Shown: piece after piece, positions 1-9,951 of the stretch | Numbering within the stretch: the first letter of the stretch is position 1 | Layout: every line of letters begins with the position of its first letter | Assembly (NCBI GenBank): GCA_029747015.1 | Contig: JAKOGI010002204.1 | Location: forward strand, 28,501 to 92,500 | Source: Carnegiea gigantea | Taxonomy: Eukaryota; Streptophyta; Magnoliopsida; Caryophyllales; Cactaceae | Length of the DNA stretch: 64,000 bases | Direction of reading: 5' to 3' | Translations under genes and position numbers: made by a program | Notes under the pieces: generated by a model | Databases searched by the model: none | The model's input: the letters and a program-made list of their open reading frames with translations, nothing else | What the model was told of the DNA's origin: nothing

Positions 1-30
1 TACTATCTTCCTTTTGAGGAAAGCAATGTC

Positions 31-820
31 TCCAGCTTCTCTGTTCAGTTGGTGAAAGGTAGGGCACCACTCATGGTCATTGGAGGTTCGCAAAGGCCCA
101 ACGGGCCTTGGGCCTCCGGGAGCCATTGGCATCTCTCTCACCAGCTGGATTTTCTTTCCAAAGACAGTGTTTTCTCTCTCTAGTTCACTTTTTCTCAGAT
201 CTCTAGATCTCTTTCCGGTGGCTGGGTTTTTAGGTAATCTGTTCCTGGTTCCTGGCTGGCCGGACTTTTTTGTCACTGTCGCTGCTTCTGCCGCTGGATT
301 TCTAGTCACTGGCGTATTTTCCACTCACCGGAAAGTTCGCCGGAAAAATTTTTCTGGCTTTTCTCTTCTCAGAGTAGGCCAACTGACCTGCTGGTAGTGT
401 TCTTTCCTCTGTTTGGCTCTGGTGAGTTTTCAGCACATCAGTGTTGTTTCTGGCTGTCTCCTGCTTCTTTCTATCTCTTTCTGGGTGTTGTTTCTTTGAG
501 GTTCCCAGGTTCTTTCCCGTAGTGCTGTTTGTTGAGGTGTTTTTCTGAGTTTCCTGGTTGTGAATTTTCTTCCCTTGATTTTTTCTTGGCCCTTCTTTGA
601 GCCATTCTGCATGGGGACCTTGCTGAGGGTTGATGGTAAGTTGTTTGAGTTTTGTGGGGGTGAAGGAGGAGCTTTTCCTTTTAAGGTGTAAGAGGTGAGT
701 AGGAAGAAGACTTCAGTCATCAGGCTTGGCGTTGATGAATTTAGATGATTAGCTAGGGAATTGGTGCGCTTCTATTATGCTAAGGGAGACCCACTTTGGG
801 TGAGGACTTTTAAAGCGGGT
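31..820 (+). mobile_element. LINE-A, 5' segment (L1-type, split by LINE-B)
   Basis: This is the upstream part of an old non-LTR retrotransposon lying antisense in intron 4 of APC6. Positions 31 to 610 have no recognisable coding. They resemble in arrangement the GC- and pyrimidine-rich leader of LINE-B, including a shared stretch around ctccgggagcc near 115 and 1100. An ORF1-like reading frame starts at 611 and is cut at about 820 by the insertion of LINE-B. The element resumes at 6914 and ends at an A-tract near 8362. The left border is uncertain. An 11-bp near-match (20-30 against 8360-8370, one mismatch) could be its target-site duplication. Confidence 0.7.
611..820 (+). pseudogene. LINE-A ORF1 protein, N-terminal fragment
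   Basis: Plant L1 ORF1 proteins bind RNA and coat the element transcript. Translation from the ATG at 611 gives a segment that lines up with the start of LINE-B ORF1, for example a region reading LARELVRFYYAKGD next to LWLVRAWGRFRKTK. The reading frame has a stop at 689 and another at 746-748, where a conserved Trp codon has become TGA. It continues across the LINE-B insertion at 6914. This is a dead copy, and family membership rests on similarity to the neighbouring LINE-B and on context. Confidence 0.6.
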
Positions 821-839
821 AAGGTTGCTTATTATTGTA

Positions 840-1413
840 AAAAGATCCCTCGGTTGCTATTCTAGACAACATGTTCCCATCTCCTGGCCCAACCGGTTGC
901 CTCGGTTAACGCGGTGGTTGTCAAGCATCGTCGCCGCCCGGCGAGTCGCCACCGTCTGCCTTGCCGGTGCCGTCAGCACAGTGCCCAGAGAGAGAGAGAG
1001 AGAGAGAAAGAGGGGGGCCGTTCGCTCACCGGTCTTCGTGGCTTGGGAATCGAACGCGGTCATCGGAGGAAAACCTAAGACCTGCTGGGCCTTAGGTCTC
1101 CGGGAGCCGCCGACTTCCCCTTCACCGGCCGCCGGTTGTTCTCTGCTCGGATTTTCGCGTGCATCAGGTGAATTTCTCAGATCTTGTCTCCGGGGGGTGG
1201 GTTTCTACTCTGTTGAAGTGACGGCTGGGCTGGTCGGCGGTTTCTGTCCCCGCCGGCTCCCTCTGTGCCGGCATATCAGTCGCCGGAAACTGTTTCGGCG
1301 ACCGGAGTCTCGCCGGATTTTCGCCGGCGCACTGTTTCTGAAGGCCTGTTTCGAGCACAGCCTGGAGGTGGCGATGGTTTTGATGGTGTGAACTCCGATG
1401 AGCCATTTCCACC
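840..1413 (+). other. LINE-B 5' untranslated region
   Basis: This GC-rich leader contains a short (AG)n run at about 986-1010 and repeated gccgg-type words. An open frame runs through it (825-1391) but has no recognisable domain and low-complexity composition, so it is treated as untranslated. In plant L1 elements an internal promoter is expected here, but no specific motif is visible. Confidence 0.6.
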
Positions 1414-3141
1414 TTGGGCTGGTGTCTTGCTCTCTCCTTTTCATCCGGCTCTGGTTTAGCAGGCAATATGAAGGGGGGATGCAAGAAATTTGTGGCTATT
1501 CAAAGTAAATCATTTGATCTCAGTGTGGTTGGGAATAAAGAGGACATTTTGAAAATCTCTGAGAATGGGAGGGGGAGGAGATTTTCCATTTTCTTGCCTG
1601 AACCAGTTGTCTTGTGGTTGGTAAGAGCTTGGGGTAGGTTTAGGAAGACTAAATCAGCTACTTGGTGTAATCAAATGAGGCTCCATTCCAGGATTTATAT
1701 GTTGGAATTCAAAAGCAATCATTTGGGGAAATTCTTGCAGCTTTCGGTAATCAAAGAAGCTATTAGAACTTTCGTTATTTTCCCAGCTGGTTGGAATGAA
1801 CAGGGCTGGATTAAAATATTTGATTCAATAGCTGAGATGGTGGGTCAGTCTCCCCTCGAGCCAGTATTGCAACCAAAAGGGTGCAACATGCAAGCAATGA
1901 AGTCTAAGAGTTTTGGGGTGGACCCAGTTCCCCAGTCGCCACGGCCAAGATGTTGCCCTCAGTGTGGTTTTGTTGGTGAACCAGCAAGTTTCCTCCGCTC
2001 CTATGCTGGTGTTTTGTCATCTCCTCCTTTGACTACTAACTTGAGGTTAAGCTCCTCAGCGGAACCATCCTCGTCACTAGAGGCTCAAGGGAATGGTGAG
2101 ATTCTTAAGTTAACCAGGAGAAATGGCAAGCACCTTGGGCAGGTTTATAGACGTCAACCAAATCAGGTCTATGTTCGTAGGAGCTCCCTGGGTTTAACCT
2201 CGAAGGAAACTAACAGAGGCACAACTACCAATGTGGAGGCAGCAGTAGCAAAAGGAGTCCCTGATGCCTCTCTGGCCTTGCTAGCTCTGACCTCTAGTTC
2301 TCTTTCAGTTGATGAGGTTGAGTGGGTTGATCCAGCAAGGCTGGAAGCTAATATCTCTAGTCAGCTTTATTTGGGCACACCCATGATTCCAATGCGGGAT
2401 GATTATGCTTCTCTATTAGTAAGGAATGAGCGGGTGAAGAGTGTTTATTCTTCGACCTATGCGCTATCTTCTCCCCCTTTGGCGTCAACTGATACGCCTT
2501 CCACTTCTTATTCTTGGCTCAAGGATATGATTGACCAACCTACTGCCTTGGCGGTTAATCCTCCTCTTTTTTCTGTGGGAAATCACTCTTCTCATTCTGT
2601 TGATTTGGGTCTTGGGGTTTTGGGTGGCGTTCCTTGTGACTTACCCAGAGAAATGGTTCGGGATGCACTTGCTATGAGTTTAGGAGCTCGAAATAGTGCA
2701 TCTGGTTCAGGGGCGATTGACAACAGGTGTGAGCATACTGGGCACCATGATTGGCCATTAGTGTCCATTGCGCAAACTAATGTTGAAGATGTGGAAACTC
2801 CTCTAGCCATTGATTTCTCCTTTCTGCAGAGTTCAAATGATTCGTTCTCAGTAGATGATATTTGGGATGGAGAAAATGTTAATTCTGGGAATGTGTCAAA
2901 ATGGGTGGCTTCCAAGCTCAAAAGTATTGCTGCCACTATTGGTGTGGCATTTTCAGGCTATGAAAGTGAAGTCATTCAGTTACTTTCTAGAATTGAAAAG
3001 AACAGTGTTGTGCCCAATCAGAGTGTGCAAAGGACACCTTCGGCAATCAGAAGGCAAAGAGAATTAAGGAGGCTGGAGTTTGGTGTGAACTATGACCGGG
3101 CAAGCGTTTCTTCTAGTGGGATGTTGGTTCTGTATGTTTAG
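1414..3141 (+). CDS. LINE-B ORF1 protein (L1 gag-like, nucleic-acid binding)
   Basis: This is an uninterrupted frame of 575 codons. The likely functional start is the second in-frame ATG at 1468, after which the protein begins MKGGCKKF. The first part (about residues 19 to 165) resembles the N-terminal domain of plant L1 ORF1 proteins (DUF4283-like), with FSIFLPEPVVLWLVRAWGRF and a later VIFPAGWNEQGWIKI block. The rest is Ser/Pro/Thr-rich and poorly conserved, and I see no CCHC knuckle. The stop at 3139-3141 overlaps the ORF2 ATG at 3134, the tight coupling usual in this class. It is the only major reading frame of the element still open. Confidence 0.75.
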   Translation: MGWCLALSFSSGSGLAGNMKGGCKKFVAIQSKSFDLSVVGNKEDILKISENGRGRRFSIFLPEPVVLWLVRAWGRFRKTKSATWCNQMRLHSRIYMLEFKSNHLGKFLQLSVIKEAIRTFVIFPAGWNEQGWIKIFDSIAEMVGQSPLEPVLQPKGCNMQAMKSKSFGVDPVPQSPRPRCCPQCGFVGEPASFLRSYAGVLSSPPLTTNLRLSSSAEPSSSLEAQGNGEILKLTRRNGKHLGQVYRRQPNQVYVRRSSLGLTSKETNRGTTTNVEAAVAKGVPDASLALLALTSSSLSVDEVEWVDPARLEANISSQLYLGTPMIPMRDDYASLLVRNERVKSVYSSTYALSSPPLASTDTPSTSYSWLKDMIDQPTALAVNPPLFSVGNHSSHSVDLGLGVLGGVPCDLPREMVRDALAMSLGARNSASGSGAIDNRCEHTGHHDWPLVSIAQTNVEDVETPLAIDFSFLQSSNDSFSVDDIWDGENVNSGNVSKWVASKLKSIAATIGVAFSGYESEVIQLLSRIEKNSVVPNQSVQRTPSAIRRQRELRRLEFGVNYDRASVSSSGMLVLYV

Positions 3142-4059
3142 GATGTTGTCTTGGAATGAGAGGGGCATCAATGATCTTCGCAAGAGATATGTCTTAAAAA
3201 TGATCTTCGCAAGAGAGATGTCTTAAAAAGTTTTCTGAGGGATTGGAAATGTGACCTGGTTTGTCTGCAAGAGACAAAGTTAGAAGAAGTCTCATCTCCT
3301 GTTGTTTGTAGTTTGTGGGGGAACTATTCTGTGGAGTTCGCTTTTCTTAAAGCGGAAGGCGCCTCGGGGGGCATCATAGTGATGTGGGACAAGAATACCT
3401 TCAACTTTGTGTCCTCTTCTCAGGGGGATTTTTCCATTACTTGCATATTTCAAATGGTAGAAGGTGGCTTCACATGGGCTTTTTCTGGGGTTTATGGTCC
3501 TCAAGACAGATCTGATAAATTGAGGTTTTGGGAGGAGCTTCGACGAACTAGAAATGGATGGCCTGGACCATGGTGCATAGCGGGAGATTTCAATGAAATC
3601 TTATATCCTCAAGAAAGGAGTTCGGGATTATGTCCAATGAATACTATGTTGGAATTTCACGACTTCATCAATTATGCAGCTTTAGTGGATCTTCCTTTGC
3701 GTGGGGGTGAGTACACGCGGTCTAGGAGTGGTGGAGGAGCTGTTTGCTCGAGGTTGGACCGCTTCTTGGTTTCTTTGGATTGGGAGGAACATTTCCCAGA
3801 CTCACTTCAGACTAGATTGCCAAGGCCTCTCTCAGATCATTTCCCAATATCTCTAGAGAAGGCCAAGTTGGAGAGGGGGAATGTTCCATTCAAATTCGAG
3901 AACATGTGGCTCAAAGTTGAGGGGTTCTCTAACCTTGTTAAAAAATGGTGGGAAGAGGTGGAAGTTGAAGGCTTTGCTAGTTTTGTGATTGCGAGGAAGC
4001 TTAAGTTTGTTAAAGAGGAGTTGAAGAAATGGAACAAAGAAGTCTTCGGGGGATATTAA
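3134..4059 (+). pseudogene. LINE-B ORF2, apurinic-type endonuclease domain
   Basis: This domain nicks the target DNA to prime reverse transcription. The start reads MFRMLSWNERGIND, the classic plant L1 ORF2 opening. A 29-bp tandem duplication (3171-3199 and 3200-3228) then shifts the frame. Catalytic signatures follow: LVCLQETKLE, AGDFNE and a final LSDHFPI, in the spacing expected for the exonuclease-endonuclease-phosphatase fold. The frame from about 3229 stays open to 4059, where a stop separates it from the RT part. The function is certain by homology, but the gene is inactive. Confidence 0.88.
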
Positions 4060-5701
4060 GTTAAAGAAATACAAACTGCTGGATTATGTCAATGCGCTTG
4101 ATGTGAAAGAAGAATCTGATGGTCTCAGCACTGATGAAATTGAACAAAGGAGGGAGGCAAGAGAGGAGTTGGCAAGGGTATTGCACATGGAAGAAGTTTC
4201 TTGGAGGCAAAAGTCAAGGGCTCTATGGCTTAGAGAGGGAGATCGCAACACAAAGTTTTTTCATAGAACGGCCAATCTGCGTAGGAAGTTCAACTTCATG
4301 TCAGGGGTGGAGATTGAGGGGAATCGTTATGAAACAATTGATAGTATGAAAAGCTCTATTCATGGCTTCTACAAGAAGCTGTTCTCTGAAAATGAACCTT
4401 GGCAACCGAAAGTGGAAGGCTTATCATTGCCCTCTTTATCTACCGCTGCCAGGGAGGCTCTTGAGATGTCATTTGATGAAGAAGTCACTAGAGCTCTTCA
4501 TGATTGTTGTGGGGATAAGGCGCCTGGCCCAGATGGAATGACTATGGCTTTCCTTCAAGCAAATTGGGATTCGGTGCGAGGGGTTGTGTTGTCTATGTTC
4601 TCGGAGTTTTACACTAATGGGAAATTTGTGGCTAACCTTAATGCTACTTTCATAGGGCTTATTCCTAAGAGAGCTGATGCACAGAATATCAAAGATTATC
4701 GCCCAATTAGTTTGATTGGATGTATTTATAAGTTGCTCTCAAAGGTGTTAGCTCGTAGGCTGAGAAGTGTAATTGGGGGCCTCATTTCTGAATCAGAATG
4801 CCTTTCTTGGGGCAGACAGATTTTGGATGCAGTACTCATTGCAAACGAGCTTATTGACTCCAGGACCAAGTCAGGTAAACCGGGGGTTATTTGTAAGCTT
4901 GACATTGAGAAGGCTTACGACCATGTCAATTGGGATCTTCTCATTTACGTGATGAGAAGAATGGGGTTTGGGGAGAGATGGATTACTTGGATTCGCCATT
5001 GTATTTCATCTGCTTCTTTTGCGGTGTTAGTTAATGGCTCCCCTTCTCAATTCTTTTCTGCTTCTAGACGGTTGCGCCAGAGTGACCCTATCTCCCCTCT
5101 TCTGTTCTTATTGGTGATGGAATTGTTTACAAGAATGGTTAATTCGGCCGCTACAGCAGGGCTTATTTCTGGTTTCTCTGTAGGCCGGCTGAATGAATCT
5201 GCCACTGATGTCTCCCACCTTCTCTTTGCTGATGATACGATTATCTTCTGTGATAATATTTGCGAGCAAATAGTGAACTTGCGTGGCATTCTTATATGGT
5301 TTGAGGCGGCGTCTGGGCTAAGAGTCAATCTGTCAAAGAGTTCTATATTACCAGTGGGGTAAGTGGACAATATTCAATTGCTTGCAGGGATTCTAGGATG
5401 CTTTATTGGTTCTTTTCCATCATCTTATCTTAGTCTCCCTCTTGGTGCAAAATTTAAGGATAAATCCATTTGGGTACCTGTGATCAAGCGTTTTGAGAAA
5501 AGACTATCTGGGTGGAAATCAAAATCTCTCTCCAAAGGGGGGAGACTAACACTTATTAAAAGTGTTTTGGCGAGCATTCCAGCTTACTTTCTATCACTCT
5601 TCCCTCTACCAGTCTCAGTGACTAATAAGTTGGAAGCTATTCAGAGAAAATTCCTTTGGGGGTCTTTTGGTAGTGACTTTAAATTTCATCTTGTTAGATG
5701 A
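4060..5701 (+). pseudogene. LINE-B ORF2, reverse transcriptase domain
   Basis: This is the RT of a plant L1 element. Visible blocks in order are KAPGPDG, the PISLIGCIYKLLSKVLA block, CKLDIEKAYDHVNW with the first catalytic Asp, the altered RQSDPISPLLF box (usual form RQGDPLSP, so Gly is replaced by Ser), and LLFADDTIIF with the FADD active site. A stop near 5360 splits the domain, and the thumb/connection part continues in the same element at 5363-5701 (SLPLGAKFKDKSIWVPVI). There are further stops downstream. The domain is clearly recognisable but cannot be translated as one protein. Confidence 0.92.
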
Positions 5702-6829
5702 AATATGATCAAGAATCCCATAGCGGAAGGGGGATTAGGTGTTAGAGATCTTAGACTCTTCAATGAAGCATTGCTAGGCAAGTGGTTGTGGAGATACATG
5801 AATGAGAAGGATAGCCTGTGGAGAAGGATGATTAGGAGCAAATAGGGGGATAATGGTCTTGGATGGTATCCATCCAAACCAAGTGGTGCTTATGGGCAAA
5901 GTTTGTGGAGGTTCATTCACAAAGGATGGAGAAGATTTTTTCATCATTTTTCCTTCAAGGCTGGAGTCGGCTCTTCTATCTTATTTTGGCACAATCGTTG
6001 GTGTACGGAGGGCCCTCTGTGAGATAGCTTTCCCTCCCTTTATATGCTTACGGTGAATAGAAATGCTACTATAGCAGATTTTTGTCAACGTGGGCCTAGC
6101 ACTTTTGTGTGGTCTCCTGTTTTCATCCGTGATGCTTTGGTCGATGACACTATCCTTGTCACCTTTCTCAGTAAGTTGAGTGAGATTTCAATTCATGACT
6201 CTCCTGATGCGGTTACTTGGGATCTCAACCCTAAAGGTTTTTTCACTGTTAAATCTTATTATCTAAAGCTCCTCTCTAATTCTACCTTCGCTATGGAGTC
6301 TAGATTTTTGGGACGGTTCCCTTGGAAAATCATTTGAAAGAGTTTGGCTCCCTTAAAGGTGTCAGTCTTTGTGTGGGAAGCTTCGCATGGGAGCATTCTG
6401 ACATGTGATAATTTACAAAAGAAGGGAATTATTTTGGCGAACAGATGTTCTATGTGCAAAGACGATTTGGAGTCTCCTGATCACCTACTACTACATTGTA
6501 AATTTGCAAGGGCTTTGTGGGAGTTATCATTTAGTTGCTTGGGAGTCTCCTAGGTTATCTCGAATTCAGTGACGAATCATCTTTTGGCTTGGGAGAGTGC
6601 CTTTGATAGGAAAGTTAAAGAGAGAAGAGTCTAATTGATCCCACATGCGATTTTTTGGGCTATTTGGCGAAAGAGAAACAAAAGAGTCTTTGAAAGAGAG
6701 GAGACGCCCCTTCAACGAATTAAAGATACTCTTATCAAGACTCTTTTTTTCTGGGGTAGTGGGAACTTTTGTGATTCTTCTTTTGATGTAATTGATTTTG
6801 TGGATAGGTTCCATCTAAGGTGTACATAA
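5702..6829 (+). pseudogene. LINE-B ORF2 C-terminus with zf-RVT zinc-binding region
   Basis: This is the tail of ORF2, broken across several frames. The region 6344-6553 contains the zinc-binding module seen at the end of plant LINE ORF2 proteins: [19 protein letters not shown], a C-x2-C-x(n)-H-x(4)-C pattern, followed by ALWEL. Before it come the weakly conserved spacer (KNPIAEGGLGVRDLRLFN, about 5710-5765) and a VKSYY block. After it comes [13 protein letters not shown], a common C-terminal signature. At least four stops interrupt the region, at about 5698, 5842, 6020 and 6335. Confidence 0.85.
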
Positions 6830-6913
6830 TCCTTTTATAAGATGCCTGCTTGCATCCTTCCCTTTGTACATTTTACAGTTTAATATATTTTACTCTTTTT
6901 CCTTATCAAAAAA

Positions 6914-7739
6914 AAGGTTGCTCATTATTGCAGTTGAGAAAGAACACCAGAGGGACATTCATTGTCTTCTCTAGGTTTGCTCACTCCAGCAGGTCGAGAA
7001 CCATCATTTTCCCAGAGGGTCCGAATGCTGATGGTTGGTTTGGGGTCACTAAGATTTTGAAAAAGATGCTGATTTTGAGAAACAGAAAGGGCATAACTTT
7101 ACCAAATGTGACATACCACGATTGTGAGGTCTTTTGTAAATAGGCGAACTTCCTATTCTAACGTTGTTCGTGGTAAATTGGGTGATGCTCATTCCAAGCA
7201 ACTAATGGGGTGGAGATCTAGGCCTTATCGGTCTTGGGACATATATGGGACATATATGCTGCTACTTTAGGAGATGAAATGCAAGCATGCATGTCAAGGG
7301 CTCTTTGGAAGAAGGGGTTGGGAGAACAGTCACATTCTTTGGGGAGGGAGGAGATTGCTTCAGGTCGGGCAGCTTTCAAGCGCACTCTTTTAGGTGGTTC
7401 GTCAAGAAAAGGCTTCAGATTCTAAGGGTAACAGGGACAGGGAATCACCCCCTTTTCTCAAAAACCTTGGATGCAGCTTCCCCTTGTGCAAATCAATTTC
7501 AGGCATTGAGAGATTTGTTAGATATTTATCCCAACTTTTATTCCAGCTCTTCGTCTTCGGGTTCTTTCTTTCCATCTTTTGTGCCTGAGTCGCTTGTTCA
7601 ACTTGAACAGTGGCGATGTCCATCACCTCACAAACAAGTTAGGCACACAAGTTTGTACTCTTGGAGGAAGAAAAATGGGGAGGAAAAGGTCACTCGTGTT
7701 AACAACTATTTTTCTCCCAAGGTGTCTAAATCATGGTAG
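6914..7739 (+). pseudogene. LINE-A ORF1 protein, remainder
   Basis: This continues the ORF1 split at 820. The frame through 6914-7143 contains RGTFIVFSRFAHSSRSRT and IIFPEGPNADGWFGVTKIL, which match the second block of LINE-B ORF1 (RTFVIFPAGWNEQGWIKI). Ser-rich and basic low-complexity sequence follows up to about 7739 with several frame changes. The protein could not be made. Confidence 0.65.
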
Positions 7740-8320
7740 GGTCCCTTTACAGCCATGGCAATTTACAAATCTAAAGCTCCCACCAAAGCATGCTTTGTTC
7801 TTTGGGCAGGCACGAAATGAAACTTTTTGACAACAAACATGCTTAAAAGAGGAAACTTCCAGTTGGCTAGTAGGTATCCCATGTGTCTTGGGTAGGAAGA
7901 GTCAGCAGACCACCTTTTTGTCCATTGTTAGTGGGATGGTCTCCACTTTGTGGCATTTGTCTCTTTCTTTTATGGGGGTTACCTATGTGTAGCCTCAAAC
8001 CATAAGAAATGTTTTGGTGGCATGGAGAAGAAGGTTAAAGAAGAGTCGGGTCCTAGATGTTTGGAAGTTGATATCTTTGGCTATTTGGTGAAGCACTTTG
8101 AAGGAGAGGAATGGTCAGTTTTTTGAGGGTGGCAAGGCCAGGACTACTGATGATTTCAAACTTTATTTCCTGAGAACTTTGTACAATTGGAATCGAGTTC
8201 TCAATCATGGCACAAAGTTGACTTTTTTGGATTTTGTCGATATGATTATTGTCGAAAGCCTGAGAGCATGGTGTTATTTTGTAATGGCCTCCTTTTGTAC
8301 ATGGCTGACATCACCTTAGT
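7740..8320 (+). pseudogene. LINE-A ORF2 C-terminal zinc-finger fragment
   Basis: Reading across frames shows APTKACFVLWAGT, then a leader like FQLASRYPMCLG, then EESADHLFVHC, and a terminal NWNRVLNHGTKL and DFVDM block. This is the same zf-RVT tail seen in LINE-B at 6344-6829. It directly follows ORF1 sequence, which shows that the catalytic middle of ORF2 has been lost. Confidence 0.7.
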
Positions 8321-8454
8321 GTCTTCTTAATACAACTTTTGATTACTTATCAAAAAAAAAAAGTAATGTCATGGCTTCCTAAAAGCGCAGAATTTTCTTA
8401 AGATGCAGAAGGGAAAAGTTCATGGCAACCAAGTTTTCAATCTTGGATGCATAC

Positions 8455-8494
8455 CTCATAGCATAAAGGATCAGCTTTGATAGCAGCTTTGTAC
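8455..8494 (-). CDS. APC6: APC6/CDC16 exon 4
   Basis: This 40-nt exon completes a Trp codon split with exon 3 and encodes YKAAIKADPLCYE, matching the conserved APC6 segment that follows the split Trp. It is bounded by TTTCCAG upstream and GTATGC downstream on the minus strand. It ends in phase 0. The next conserved residues (beginning Ala-Leu) are not in the window, so later exons must lie left of position 1 beyond the LINEs. Confidence 0.85.
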
Positions 8495-9157
8495 CTGGAA
8501 AGATAAATTCTTGTTATTGGCAACTCATAACGTAAGCAATTCAGGATTACTTCAAGAAGTCACCACATAACCAATTTATTCGAAGAAAACGAAGTTGCCA
8601 AACAAATATGTCATCTAAAATATATATTCTCATTCTACCTATAGTTACCAGGAACGCTTCTCGCATCACTTAGTCGTGAATGTGGATCGCTAGTGATTCC
8701 ACAAATTTAGTTTAGTTTGGGTTTCGGATCGCTTGTTCCCGGAACGCGGATCACAGAGCTATAGAGCGAGCCTCGTAACTGTGATTCTACCCAAAACTAC
8801 GAATTTGTAAACAAAATCATGTGGACCTCACACTTCTTTTCCTCAACTATGATACAACACTACGACCCAGTGTGGATCCTGCCCTGAGCAAATACAAACA
8901 AAAGGCAGACATCCAGATCAGTAAATTTAACCATTCCCCAATGATGAAATTGATCAATCATGTCAAACCCCCCCCCTCTGATTTCAAATTCAATTTTAAA
9001 AACCCACTTCTTTCTATAATCATGGGTGTGTCTTTGGCATCTGTGGAAAAGAAAATTCCTGAACACTTTCCACACGCATTGATGTTTATGAAGAAACATT
9101 GTAGATCACGGCTCCATCAGGAGGAAAAATGATGACCATATGTGAAGAGGGGCTCAC
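8495..9157 (-). other. APC6 intron 3
   Basis: This is a 663-bp intron with a GTGAGC donor and CCAG acceptor. It contains an imperfect inverted pair of about 18 bp (near 8643 and 8765) surrounding words such as ggaacgc and ggatcgc. That could be a small miniature element, but no target duplication is visible. Nothing else is recognisable. Confidence 0.7.
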
Positions 9158-9231
9158 CATTGGCATGCTTGGGCACGATTTTCAAGTGCTTCATATGCTC
9201 TACCTCTAAGGAAGCATATTGCGGCAGAGAT
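9158..9231 (-). CDS. APC6: APC6/CDC16 exon 3
   Basis: This 74-nt exon encodes ISAAICFLRGRAYEALEN followed by RAQACQ and the first two bases of a Trp codon completed by exon 4. The upstream border is TTTTACAG and the donor is GTGAGC. The segment corresponds to a TPR helix pair near the N-terminus of APC6. The reading frame is intact and joins exons 2 and 4 without adjustment. Confidence 0.88.
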
Positions 9232-9816
9232 CTGTAAAAGAATTAGGAGTCAATTTTGTTAAGTGGGGAGCAAAGGTTAGCATGATAAAACAAAATTTAG
9301 AATAACTCTTGAGAAAACACGCTGTAATACAGCAATCAGCCAAAAGCACAAATCTGCATCTTCTCAAATACCAGCCGCAAAGAATATGTAGCTAACCCAG
9401 AACCAGGAAATTAATTAGAAGAAAGAAGAGCATGCATGAAAACATCTTGGGAAAAGATCTATGACACTCCAGCCAGCATACAAGCAACCTTGGGAACACA
9501 GTAAGCCTTTAACAACCCTCTCTTGCTTTCCTAAAGCAAGAAGCATTAATGTTTTGGGATGACCCAAGAATACAAATGAAAATCGCAATATTCAAGATGG
9601 CAAACTTGATAAGGTGCAGAGCTGAGAGCTACAGCAATGACCAGGAGTTGGATTAATAGGGGAATATCCTTAATAGGGGAATATCCTTCTCCTAACATCC
9701 TACTGTCTTCATTACAAAACTGACCAGACATAATGAAGTCACTTCAATAGATGCTGAAAGGTAACCAAATTGTGGACTCATCATCATAGCAATTGGTGGC
9801 ACAAGGGGAGACTTAC
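9232..9816 (-). other. APC6 intron 2
   Basis: This is a 585-bp intron with a GTAAGT donor and TTTTACAG acceptor. A 17-bp sequence (taataggggaatatcct) is present twice in tandem at 9654-9687. No transposon is recognised in it. Confidence 0.75.
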
Positions 9817-9951
9817 ATTGATTTCATGATCTTGCCCCTCCTTATCCAGGTACATACTGTTAACATCTTTAAAATCGCTAACGTTACCATGTTCATCAAC
9901 TTCAGCATCTCCAAGCATTTGTAAACACTGATCCCACTCTTTTAACTCCTC
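9817..9951 (-). CDS. APC6: APC6/CDC16 exon 2
   Basis: This 135-nt exon of 45 codons starts EELKEWDQCLQMLGDAEV and ends with DKEGQDHEIN. It is bounded by AATACAG upstream and GTAAGT downstream. It continues the exon 1 protein, which ends AAKCL, exactly as in known plant APC6 proteins. APC6 is a tetratricopeptide-repeat scaffold of the anaphase-promoting complex, the ubiquitin ligase that drives mitotic exit. It acts in the nucleus together with other TPR subunits. Confidence 0.93.

Larger units (their letters stand above)
840..6913 (+). mobile_element. LINE-B, near full-length L1-type retrotransposon nested in LINE-A
   Basis: This is a non-LTR retrotransposon of about 6.1 kb. In order it has a 5' UTR, ORF1 (1414-3141), and ORF2 with endonuclease, reverse transcriptase and a C-terminal zinc-finger region. 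It ends in cttatcaaaaaaaa at about 6904-6915. It is flanked by a 19-bp duplication of LINE-A sequence, 821-839 and 6914-6932, differing at two positions (both C/T). That duplication proves insertion into LINE-A. ORF1 is open, while ORF2 is broken by a 29-bp microduplication and several stops and frameshifts, so the copy cannot move on its own. Confidence 0.92.
6914..8362 (+). mobile_element. LINE-A, 3' segment
   Basis: This is the downstream half of the outer LINE. It begins with the second copy of the 19-bp duplication created by LINE-B, carries the rest of ORF1, and then passes directly into the zinc-finger tail of ORF2. It ends in gattacttatc followed by an A-run at about 8352-8362. Nearly all of the endonuclease and RT is absent, so an internal deletion near 7740 removed roughly 3 to 4 kb. 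The 3' end lies about 90 bp from exon 4 of APC6. Confidence 0.85.

Noticed and set aside
825..1391. Open frame of 188 codons on the plus strand
   Set aside because: It lies in the LINE-B 5' UTR, spans the target duplication, is Arg/Ser-rich with no domain, and overlaps equally open frames on the other strand.
8363..8384. Possible APC6 exon 5 start (AG followed by a short readable segment)
   Set aside because: The translated residues do not match the conserved continuation expected after exon 4, and the segment runs straight into the LINE-A tail, so it is read as intron.
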